Origin: Hofstenia miamia
Lineage: Eukaryota > Xenacoelomorpha > Acoela
Assembly (NCBI GenBank): GCA_004352715.1
Contig: SCFE01000081.1
Coordinates: forward strand, 704,882 to 768,881
DNA length: 64,000 bases
Direction of reading: 5' to 3'
Both the position numbers and the translations under genes were made by a program. This document shows, piece by piece, positions 38,210 through 47,801 of the stretch (the first letter of the stretch is position 1; each line of letters starts with the position of its first letter). A model generated the notes under the pieces. It ran no database searches. It had not been told where the DNA came from and worked only from the letters and a program-made list of their open reading frames with translations.

Positions 38210-38846
38210 ATAATTGTCAGACTATTAACTATATTGTGTAATATTATTTGCTGTATACTGTTTTATATCTTGTGCTGAACTTGTTTTCGTTTCAATATTA
38301 CTTTTAGCTGCCAGAAAATAGCTTTTTACCGCACTGATGCCAGTAATTTAGATGAACTTTAAATACTTCAGTGAGTTTTGATCTCGTGATTTTCAAGTGT
38401 TCTATTCACAGTGTCTAGTATTTTTTCAACTACTTACAAAATAAGAAAAGGTAACAACAGGATTACGGGAAGCGAATGATTATACCTTGCAAATTTTGAT
38501 GACACTAATAATTATGTATTAGACTATAACAAATTTTTCACAATTAGTTTATAGAATCACAGGTAATGCAATGCGAATCAATATTAAACCTTAGTTTCAG
38601 ACACCACAGTCGATTTAAATGGGAATTTCCTCTGTACTGAGTGAAACAAATAAATAGATTTTTTATGACTTTTCTACATTATTCTTGTTCATTACTTTGG
38701 ATTATTTACTTATTTAATATTGTGAATGGTTTTGGTGCAACAATTTGTTTGTGTGTTATTGAACTTTTGGGGTGTTTGAAACACCTCATATCTTATTCTC
38801 GAATTATCTCAAATTTTCTAATGTTTTACTACAAAATACGATAATC

Positions 38847-39070
38847 ATGAGACGAAATGCTGCCCAGAGGGCAATAGATGCCATCTTGGCATCTCAGAAT
38901 TTTTATGATGATAAAGAAATTTCTTCTGCTGAGGAAAATAATGAACATCCTCAAAGTGTAGAACCTGATAACTTAGAAGAAATGATGGACGAAGAGTTTC
39001 TCATTGAACTAGACGATGCTAATTCAGAACAGTCTGAGGCTTTAGAAATTGTGGATGATGCTAATCAGAG
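38847..39070 (+). CDS. piggyBac transposase, N-terminal exon (probable)
   Basis: The frame opens MRRNAAQRAIDAIL at 38847 and is acidic (EEMMDEEFLIELDDANSEQS), as is usual for the N-terminal region of piggyBac transposases. The exon end is inferred. Cutting at AG/GTTCCG (39070/39071) leaves two bases that join exactly in frame with the acceptor before AACTTCTGAT (39371 in the first block, 39601 in the second), giving ANQRTSDPDS. A donor ACT/GTAATT further on would give an in-frame stop. If unspliced, the frame ends at 39134. The donor GTTCCG is weak, so this boundary is tentative. The in-frame Met upstream at 38772 lies within the palindrome. Confidence 0.55.
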
Positions 39071-39207
39071 GTTCCGAAAAAATATTGGCTCAAAAATAAC
39101 TGTAATTCATACATTTCAATGTTGTTATTTTTGAAAAAAATTGCAGTCTAAATTTTAAGATTTCAAATACATTTTTTTTTGCAAATACAAAATAATTCTT
39201 TGAAATT

Positions 39208-39651
39208 ATTATAATTCATATTTTTAACCTTTAATATTTATCTGCTCCAATTTAATTTTTTTATCTTCTCCTAATGATTTTTTTAAGAAACTATAGAAAA
39301 TATTTATTGCAAAATGCAGTGATATAAAAATATATTTTATTTGACAAAGCTGTTACAAAATAATAATAAGAACTTCTGATCCTGATAGTAATACACCAAT
39401 TGTCAGTAGGAGTGGAGTTGANNNNNNNNNNNNNNNNNATTATAATTCATATTTTTAACCTTTAATATTTATCTGCTCCAATTTAATTTTTTTTTAATTT
39501 CTCCTAATGATTTTTTTAAAAAACTATAGAAAATATGCAAAATGCATATTGATATAAAAATATATTTTATTTGACACAGCTGTTACAAAATAATAATCAG
39601 AACTTCTGATCCTGATAGTAATACACCAATTGTCAGTAGGAGTGGAGTTGA
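39208..39651. repeat. Duplicated 214-bp block around a 17-N gap inside the piggyBac element
   Basis: 39208-39421 and 39439-39651 are the same part of the element (intron end plus exon start). They differ by about 5%, including small indels (for example around 39290 versus 39532, and AATAATAAG versus AATAATCAG at the acceptor). That is more divergence than the flanking haplotype duplication shows, suggesting the two contigs come from different genomic copies of the family. Confidence 0.8.
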
Positions 39652-39864
39652 ATGGATCCGCATTATTGAGCATAGAAATGAAGGTCGTGAACCAGTGAGA
39701 AATGTATTTCGTGAAAGGATCGGATTGAAGCCAGGTATCCATCTTCATGATGCACAAGAAGCTTATTTAATGTTCTTGGATGAAGTTATTGATCTGGCAA
39801 CCCTCTATACCAATAAGGAAGCCAAGAGAGTCACTTTAAGTTATGCTGAATCTTCAGATATTAG
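39601..39864 (+). CDS. piggyBac transposase, second exon, 5' part
   Basis: It follows the acceptor AATAATCAG and reads TSDPDSNTPIVSRSGVEWIR, then HRNEGREPVRNVF, then the DAQEAYLMFLDEVIDL block typical of the start of the transposase DDE domain region. It breaks at the 1000-N gap after SYAESSDIR. The same residues reappear after the gap at 40865-40981 with two amino-acid-level differences (DEVIDLAT versus DEFIDLAS), so the two pieces overlap and the real protein is continuous there. Confidence 0.85.
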
Positions 39865-40864
39865 NNNNNNNNNNNNNNNNNNNNNNNNNNNNNNNNNNNN
39901 NNNNNNNNNNNNNNNNNNNNNNNNNNNNNNNNNNNNNNNNNNNNNNNNNNNNNNNNNNNNNNNNNNNNNNNNNNNNNNNNNNNNNNNNNNNNNNNNNNNN
40001 NNNNNNNNNNNNNNNNNNNNNNNNNNNNNNNNNNNNNNNNNNNNNNNNNNNNNNNNNNNNNNNNNNNNNNNNNNNNNNNNNNNNNNNNNNNNNNNNNNNN
40101 NNNNNNNNNNNNNNNNNNNNNNNNNNNNNNNNNNNNNNNNNNNNNNNNNNNNNNNNNNNNNNNNNNNNNNNNNNNNNNNNNNNNNNNNNNNNNNNNNNNN
40201 NNNNNNNNNNNNNNNNNNNNNNNNNNNNNNNNNNNNNNNNNNNNNNNNNNNNNNNNNNNNNNNNNNNNNNNNNNNNNNNNNNNNNNNNNNNNNNNNNNNN
40301 NNNNNNNNNNNNNNNNNNNNNNNNNNNNNNNNNNNNNNNNNNNNNNNNNNNNNNNNNNNNNNNNNNNNNNNNNNNNNNNNNNNNNNNNNNNNNNNNNNNN
40401 NNNNNNNNNNNNNNNNNNNNNNNNNNNNNNNNNNNNNNNNNNNNNNNNNNNNNNNNNNNNNNNNNNNNNNNNNNNNNNNNNNNNNNNNNNNNNNNNNNNN
40501 NNNNNNNNNNNNNNNNNNNNNNNNNNNNNNNNNNNNNNNNNNNNNNNNNNNNNNNNNNNNNNNNNNNNNNNNNNNNNNNNNNNNNNNNNNNNNNNNNNNN
40601 NNNNNNNNNNNNNNNNNNNNNNNNNNNNNNNNNNNNNNNNNNNNNNNNNNNNNNNNNNNNNNNNNNNNNNNNNNNNNNNNNNNNNNNNNNNNNNNNNNNN
40701 NNNNNNNNNNNNNNNNNNNNNNNNNNNNNNNNNNNNNNNNNNNNNNNNNNNNNNNNNNNNNNNNNNNNNNNNNNNNNNNNNNNNNNNNNNNNNNNNNNNN
40801 NNNNNNNNNNNNNNNNNNNNNNNNNNNNNNNNNNNNNNNNNNNNNNNNNNNNNNNNNNNNNNNN
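39865..40864. other. Assembly gap of exactly 1000 N
   Basis: It separates two overlapping pieces of the piggyBac transposase (117-bp overlap, 39748-39864 against 40865-40981), so the true gap is zero or negative. All open frames running through it are artefacts of the N run. Confidence 0.97.
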
Positions 40865-41973
40865 TGATGCACAAGAAGCTTATTTAATGTTCTTGGATGA
40901 ATTTATTGATCTGGCATCCCTCTATACCAATAAGGAAGCCAAGAGAGTCACTTTAAGTTATGCTGAATCTTCAGATATTAGAAAATCATGGCATCCTGTT
41001 GATCGAGTAGAAATGGAGGGATTCATTGGGCTTCATGTGATTGGAGGCGCTATCAAGGGACACTACAGAGATACAAAATCTCTTTGGTCAAAGCGTGATG
41101 GACTCCCAGCATTCAGAGCAACAATGTCTCGAAAGCGTTTCTTGATGATTAAGCGTTTCTTTCGTATAGATGATCGCCGAACTCGAGATTCTTCCGATCC
41201 ATTGAGTCCTGTGCGTCAAGTATGGAACATAGTACAAGAAAATCTGTTGAAATTCTATTGTCCAGATCCTCACTTGACTATTGATGAACAGTTACTAGAG
41301 TTTCATGGCCGTGTGCGGTTTAGGGTATATATTGGATCAAAACCTGGAAAATATGGGATAAAGATAATCTGGGTTGCTGAAGCAAATACAGGGTTTCTTT
41401 TGGCTGGCCTCCCTTACATTGGAGAAAAAACTTTAACCGAAGATGAGAAAAGAGATTGTTCTTTGCCAGAAGCTGTGACAATAAAGCTCATGAAGCCATT
41501 TCTTGGCAAAGGTTACAATGTTACAGCAGATAATTGGTTTACGAGTCTGCCTCTTGCACAAAAGTTGTGCGCACAAAACACTACAATTGTAGGAACAATC
41601 CGTTCCAATAGAAAGCATATTCCAAAAGAAGCAAAAGATATATCGAATCGCATAAGGAAAGACAAGAGATATTATAAGTCTGATGATGTAATTCTTGTGT
41701 CTTATTGGGATAAAGGACAAAAACCGGTTCTTTTGTTATCTACCTTGCACAAAGATGCGCGTAATACTCTCAATGGCTTACCTGAGATCATCGAGACTTA
41801 TAACAGCACAAAATCGGGTGTCGACAATGCTGATCATATGATCAGACAGTTTTCCTCAAAGAGACGCTGTAGAAGGTGGACATATGGCTTCTTCTTCAAC
41901 CTTGTAGATGTTTGCCTTCTGGATGCCTATATTCTTTATAAAAAAGAGTTTCAATCAAATAACATTAACCCAG
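40865..41973 (+). CDS. piggyBac transposase, main catalytic exon
   Basis: This 1.1-kb uninterrupted frame carries the piggyBac DDE domain. The three catalytic aspartates are D in LTIDEQLLEFHGR (codon at 41283), D in YNVTADNWFTSLPLA (41529) and D in KSGVDNADHM (41823); all match the family positions. Other family blocks are WHPVDRVEMEGFIGLHV, SKPGKYGIKIIWVAEA and RRWTYGFFFNLVDVCLLDAY. There are no stops or frameshifts, so this part looks young or under selection. Reading on without splicing ends at 41993 (GKTFFK and stop). The GT at 41974 and the AG at 42015-42016 instead connect it in phase to the last exon. Confidence 0.95.
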
Positions 41974-42016
41974 GTAAAACATTTTTTAAATGATAAAAAA
42001 ACTATTGAATATTTAG
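41974..42016 (+). other. Probable 43-nt intron in the piggyBac transposase
   Basis: The sequence begins GTAAAACATT and ends GAATATTTAG. Removing it joins NINPG to SNRYNFLMECGYQM in frame, the usual transition into the last part of piggyBac transposases (NI, then R..F). Left in, it introduces stops in the main frame. It is very short for an animal intron, so a 43-nt insertion that happens to have GT and AG ends is the alternative. Confidence 0.65.
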
Positions 42017-42315
42017 GATCTAATCGTTACAATTTCTTAATGGAATGTGGCTATCAAATGATTGACAAAATTTGCAGAAGGCGCATCGGAAATCCAACTC
42101 AAGAGATTGGTTATGCTCTTGAATGCATTGGATATAACATAAGCAGGAAGCGCTCAAGAGATAGTGATGATGATCATCCAAAGTCAGCTCGGTGTTTTAA
42201 ATGTCCACGAAGCAAAGACAGCAAGACAACCCAGCGTTGCAACAACTGCTTGAAATTCACCTGCACCAACCATGCCTTCAAAACTGTTACATGCTCGGAT
42301 TGTTCAGAGAAATAA
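42017..42315 (+). CDS. piggyBac transposase, C-terminal exon with Cys/His-rich domain
   Basis: After the 43-nt intron the frame reads to TAA at 42313-42315. It encodes a basic linker (NISRKRSRDSDDDH) and a C-terminal zinc-binding domain. Spacing is CX2CX11CX2CX4CX2HX6CX2C, from CFKC through RCNNC and CTNH to CSDC. This C5HC2 cross-brace pattern is the DNA-binding Cys-rich domain of piggyBac transposases, which recognises the element ends. All eight ligands are present. Neighbouring upstream residues (FLMECGYQMIDKICRRRIG) link it to the catalytic domain. Confidence 0.9.
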
Positions 42316-43105
42316 ACCTTGAAATACTTTTAAAACTGAATCACATTTTTCTGTTCATTTAAATATTGAATACAATTTATAAAATATATAGCAAACACAT
42401 TTACACATGAAAAATTAAGCAAGTTTTTTAATGTAAGAAATGTTTTTTTATGTAATTCTACAGTAATTATCTTTTCAGGATGATGAAGCTATTAATATGT
42501 TATTGCAAACTGCTATTTTAATTTGGGGTGTTTCAAACACCCCAAAGGTAATTGGCTTAAGTATTTTTCTGAGGAAATCTAACGGATATATATATATATA
42601 TATATACTATTTGACGAAGATTTCTGTTAACAGATTGAATATATTTCAGTTAATGATATGTTATTTTACGGAATTTTTCCAGAAACTATAAGTTTTGCAG
42701 GATCAAGAGTATCAAGAAATTTTATGAGAAGCTAATTCTATATAATTCAAACAGGACCTTTTGCTTTCAGAACAAACCTGAAATATCCTTTAAGTGAATA
42801 TAACAGTAAAATAGTGTTGCAGTGATCTAATCTATAATTACAAAATAAAGTTATATGAAATTGCAATTAAATCTAGCAGTGTTTGCAGACAGGATATAAA
42901 TTATATTTCTGCATAGTGAAATAACTAAACGTAGTTTATTCCGAGGCAATTTTACGCTGCAAAATGATGTACTAATCGATAATTTCTTCTTAATTTATAT
43001 TCCAAGAGTACAACATCAAACAATGAATTTTACAGCCTTTGGTAATTTTAGGAATCATATACATTTAGATACATTTGAAATCAAATTTATATTCAAAATT
43101 CATAC

Positions 43106-43231
43106 AAGAAGTCGTCACGGGAAACATTAGCTAAGATGTTTGAGTCATCCGTGAGCATGGTCCGAAAAGCAAAGCTTGCATGATGGTTTTCCAGAACTGA
43201 CTTGTCATTGTAAAGCAAAGCGTATTCCGAC
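43106..43231 (-). CDS. PDE1 catalytic exon, YND...SVLENHH motif
   Basis: Acceptor TTTCAATAG, one base completing Lys (AA + G), then SEYALLYNDKSVLENHHASF, and AFRTMLTDDSNILANVSRDDF, ending with two bases at a GTATGA donor. The YNDKSVLENHH block is almost invariant in PDE1 and its histidines lie near the metal site. It joins in phase on both sides (to 43273-43313 and to 34842-35064). It sits on the contig that also carries the piggyBac element, 0.55 kb from the right palindrome. Confidence 0.95.
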
Positions 43232-43272
43232 CTATTGAAACTGAAGTAATTCATTAAGGAAGAAATACTTAC

Positions 43273-43313
43273 TTGGTGTTGATATGGAAATTGTTTGTAG
43301 TACCTGTGTGCTC
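43273..43313 (-). CDS. PDE1 exon fragment with EHTGTTN, truncated by an assembly join
   Basis: EHTGTTNNFHINT plus two bases (AA) ends at a canonical GTAAGT donor and joins in phase to 43106-43231. It is the second half of the signature HD(X)2H(X)4N that defines the phosphodiesterase metal site: its His and Asn are here, but the preceding His-Asp pair and about 20 further residues are missing. The single N at 43314 marks a contig boundary exactly inside the exon, and the sequence beyond it is duplicated intron. The loss is thus almost certainly an assembly fault. Confidence 0.93.
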
Positions 43314-43314
43314 N

Positions 43315-44001
43315 ACTAGAAATAGAGGGCAAAATTTTATGTTCGCCTTCATAGTGGAACTGTTTTAGTCAATGTGTTCACTCACTGGAAGTTTAAATGC
43401 AAACTAGTACATAAAATTATTCAAGCATTAGTAAATACGTCCATTAAGTTATCAAAAAAACTTCATTAATAATAACATTTTATATGAAAATGAGGCGCCG
43501 TTTTCTAAATCTCGCATGAAGTAATATCCGATTTCATAGATATTTTTACTGTGAAGCCATTATTTTTTACATCATGGTCAGGTATGGAGCTACAAATATT
43601 GGGTTGCTACATTTAAATAATAATTTACTAACACTAAGTTAATATACTTGGATTCTCAGTTTGAATTTTACAACGCTTAGTTGTAGTTTTTAGTGATATT
43701 TCAATTACAAATTGCAAGCAATATAAAACAATAAGCATCATCAAAAACGCAAGTCAAGCAAGTTTAAATTAGCAAGCGGATTATTGGGAAATTTCTAGTT
43801 TCAAGTTAGCTTTTGTGCAATGTAGCAAGTAGACTTTATCAATACATGTACATAGTGGAATAAAAAGTATTGCTTGAAAATATTAAAAACAAAACTTTAA
43901 GCGCACTGATTGATGTCAAACAACCAATTCATAAAAATTTGCAATAGGAATTAAACAGGCATTCTACAAGAAATATAATTGAATAAGTATTTGACTGAGT
44001 A
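43315..44001. repeat. Second copy of the 687-bp duplicated intron segment
   Basis: It starts right after the single N at 43314. Unlike the first copy (36523-37209), which stops at the 1000-N gap, this copy continues into unique intron sequence, consistent with it being the start of an independently assembled contig. Confidence 0.85.
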
Positions 44002-44813
44002 GATTGTTTATAAATAACACTTATTGCTTAATCTACTATATGCCTTAGTAGAGTTTAAATTCACGTAGTTTATCAAGATAATACTTTAGTTAGCCAGTAT
44101 GGTGTGTAGATATATATATATGTATCATTAGATGCCCATAGATCACAAACTAATAAGGATGTCCGAGATCTGAATGCTCAATTGAATAGAAGAGGCTCTC
44201 CTCTTTTCTGAACATTTTAAAACTAGGCTCGGTAGGGGACTATTTGGCTTTGACTGTTCCTGCCTTGAAGTTTTTGGAATTTTCAAATATGTATTACGTC
44301 CAACTTTAAGTTGCTTTATAAAGAAGGGAAGCAGAAAAAATTAATCTAATATTGTGAATATAGAATAGAATAATTCAATGAATTTGAAATGAAATCTAGA
44401 AAAAAATTTAGTAGAATGATTAACATATATTGATAAGACATTTAGCTGATTTAAAACACATTCAATGATAAAAGCTTTATAACAAGTTACATTCGATCAA
44501 AACCTGAACGTTTTCAGTCATTATGAAGATTTTGTTTACGCATTTTGGCGTTTAAATACATACAAGCTAATGTGTTTACTTATAAAATAAACAAAATGTA
44601 GCAAGCAGCAAATGGAAAAATACACAAATGTACAAATGCAATACACTAACTTATACAAAGAAAAACATGCAGAAAATTCAAGCAAAATTTTATCTTTCAG
44701 TACAAAATGTCACTAATTTCCTTTGTAAAGAAGATATATGTATAAAATTTATCAATAAATGATTCAAGGATTTATACAGTATAAACCATTTTTCAAAAAC
44801 TATTGAAATTTAC

Positions 44814-44954
44814 CATTAACCCAGTTTGCAGCATAAAATAATGACAGGTTTGTGTGATGTCTGCCGCATGGATGAGATTGTGATATGGGTTGTTGTGCTT
44901 ACTGTATCCAGCTTCTGCTTTATCTAGAAAATTCAACAGATTTGAAACGGGGAC
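44814..44954 (-). CDS. PDE1 catalytic exon with the HNLIHAAD motif
   Basis: Acceptor TGTTTAG, then 47 codons from VPVSNLLNFLDKAEAGYSKH through NNPYHNLIHAADITQTCHYF to MLQTGLM, donor GTAAAT, phase 0 at both ends. PYHNLIHAADVTQ is the PDE1 segment with the general-acid histidine and the first metal-ligand histidine, and all are intact. The next exon in the protein should begin about 20 residues before EHTGTT, and that beginning is not present in the window. Confidence 0.97.
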
Positions 44955-47769
44955 CTAAACACGTTATCTTGTAAAATTCTGATAATATTAATACCTGATA
45001 TTAAGTTTTATACATATATGTAAGTACATGTAAATGTATGTAATAACATTATTCTATAGTTGTAAATGGATTTTAATAATTTTTTTAAGTCTATGAAATG
45101 CATTACATTTGAAAAAACTAATTTCATGTAGCCTCACTAGAAATGTCCAATCGATCCTCATAAATATTATACTTCCAATAAGTTCCAATTTATTTTAAAA
45201 AGATGTAAATACTAATTGTAAAATACAATACTTTTAAGAAGATTTTGTTCACATGCTAAATACGAAAAAATATTAGCAAAAATTTTAGAAATTAATTCAT
45301 TTCCTTAAAATCAAGCAGACATAGTCCATGGAAATAGGACAAACTCAATTATAATAAATTTGGTTTCTAAATCTAATTTTTCCAATTAAACCTACAAGTT
45401 TGTCACATAATGTTCTAGAATAATCATATTAAAAAGGCTTTCTTAAATCTACAATGTCATATAGTTTTAGAAAATGATTTTTTGATACCTTTTTAAATCA
45501 ACATTTATATATACTTATCGGAAATTGAGCTGCATTAAATTCAATATTTAAAAAAAGCTAAATATATTTAATTTTGATTCCATAATTCTTTCCAATATTT
45601 TGTACTGCCCACAATTTATTCAAACATTAACATCTATTCGCAGCTGGTTTGAAGTTTATGCTCCCATATTTGATCAGTAACTGCCTCGGGAATCACACAT
45701 TTGAATTATTTAAAATATATTTTGATACCATGGTGTCTGTAAAAGCACACATGGCTTTCCAAAGGCAATGCATCAAATTCAGACCTCGTACATTGAAATT
45801 TGCTACTTTCAAAGGAATTAATTTCATTAAAGAAACTCAAATTGCATGCTATTTTTCAAACCGATAGTTGTAATTAAAATATTGGCTTAGAAGTAGTGTT
45901 TTGCGGGCATGCTTGAGCCTCCCAGAAGGAAGGGAGGCCACCAAGAACTACTGTGACATGGCGGGTGGTCGGCATTGGGCGCTCAAATATACAGGCATAT
46001 GTTATGCTCGCTCAAAGTCTGGTATATTTATAAGATACTATACTGTAATCACGTAAGCATTTTCTGCTTTAAAAAAATTAATAATTTACCGCGAAATTTA
46101 TGGTTTTACCTCAAAAATATTTAATTTTTTGTACATTTGCTGTAATAAAATGACAGAAATGCAAAATGTCATAATAGCTTCAACCGTCAAAGTACTGAAT
46201 TTCTGTAATATTCCCCTTTTGTTCTTTTACAAAACAGATCTTGTTGATTGCAGCTGCATAACATAATTATCTTAAGGGTATTGTGCAACTAAAAAATAGA
46301 TTTGGACCCTAGTGAGTGAAGTAGTCTTTAAGGTTATATTAACAATTAGTAAATCAAAGGCTGCTTAATATTCAGAGCACTCTTAATTTACTAAAACTCA
46401 TATTTACTAATACGCTTTCAGGAGAAATTGTTTATTTGAAGGCCTCCAAACTCACTGTGTGACTTGTGCATCTCTTGCCTCTTCTAAACCGGTGTTGTAC
46501 AGACCAGAAGTTAACATCTTGTCCTAATTCCAATTTAGAAAAAATTAGGTTTTGTTCAGCATAATACATGCGTACATGTAATTGAATTTTATGAAACTCA
46601 GTTTTTCTATCCATAAGTGCCATTGCAATTCTTCGAAAAATCAGCACTATTTTAAGGTTAATATGCAATCTTCCTGCAATTCATTGAAGTAAAAACACTC
46701 ATTTATCAATAAAAAGGATTTCAAGGCTTACAAAGATTAACCATGGTCTTAGTAACTTCCTGATGAGAAAGATTCAATTATTACTTGTGTAAATTATTCA
46801 GCACCAATGTGATATGAATTTTAAATAATACAAAACGCATAGTGTTGAAGTGGAGATTCGAAAGCATGCAATTAATGTGTTGATATTTACGAGACAGTTT
46901 AATAGAGTCAATAGACATTCTCAATGTATTAATATTTAAAACGTAAAGATGCAGCACTAAGAAGCAATCTAAAAAGCTATTCTTTTATACTATCATATTA
47001 ACTTACAAAACCAATATTTGTAATGGGTTACATTTGCCTATTTGAGCATTTTATGTGCAATGCACTAAAAAAAATTCGTAAGGCACTCGAAGAAGACAAT
47101 TTGTTGAATTTCACCGACGGATATTTGCACATTAAAATGCTCGATTGTTTACTTAAATGGATTTAATGCATCTTACACAGTCAAAAAATGTTCAATTGAT
47201 GTTAGCAAAAATCATTCTTCAGAAGTAAATTATTTAATATATATATATATATATATTTGCATGAACACCTAGTAAACAAAGCAAATTTTGAAATATTACT
47301 AAGAACAAAGAATACCAAGTTAGCTGAAGCCCTATTCATAAAAAATACAACCAAGAACATGCTAACAAATAGTCAACAAAGTACGATCAATTTACTGAAC
47401 ATATTTTAAGTGTATGCATATTTCAATATCCTTTAATGTAGTAATTGTAAATTTAATCCCACGCATTTGTACATTGACGATGATTTATAAATCGAAACAG
47501 TCTAGAAATATATATATATATATACATAATTAGAATATGAAACTTTTTCATTATTTTATCTAGATTGCAACTAAAAAGCAAAGCAATATAAAGGGAAGGT
47601 AATAGGTTAAATTCCAGTCATATCATACAGTGAATAATTGTAGGATGATCGTCGTTGTCTTGATGTGCATCATATTTATTAAATATGGATTTAGATAATT
47701 TTTCATAAAATTGAAAAGTAATTTACTTGAATTCAAGTATTCCAAGTATATTGCAAGTATAATTGGCTA

Positions 47770-47801
<32 letters not shown>

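Larger units (their letters stand above)
38765..42546 (+). mobile_element. piggyBac-family DNA transposon in a PDE1 intron
   Basis: A transposase gene is framed by related palindromes. The left one has core GGTGTTTGAAACACC at about 38771-38785. The right one is TTTGGGGTGTTT, C, AAACACCCCAAA at 42522-42546. As inverted copies these could be terminal or subterminal repeats. I could not find TTAA target duplications directly outside them, so true ends are uncertain. The assembly inside is patched: two duplicated blocks (39208-39421 with 39439-39651; 39748-39864 with 40865-40981) flank N runs, so the displayed element is probably a mosaic of two genomic copies. It lies antisense to PDE1. Confidence 0.85.

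Noticed and set aside
37187-38278. 363-codon open frame through the first N gap
   Set aside because: Almost all codons are N; the frame exists only because unknown bases give no stops.
39841-40874. Long minus- and plus-strand frames through the second N gap
   Set aside because: They are artefacts of the 1000-N run; only the plus frame after 40865 is real coding sequence.
41433-41720. Minus-strand frames opposite the piggyBac catalytic exon (also 41088-41273)
   Set aside because: The plus strand encodes the conserved transposase motifs; these are shadows.
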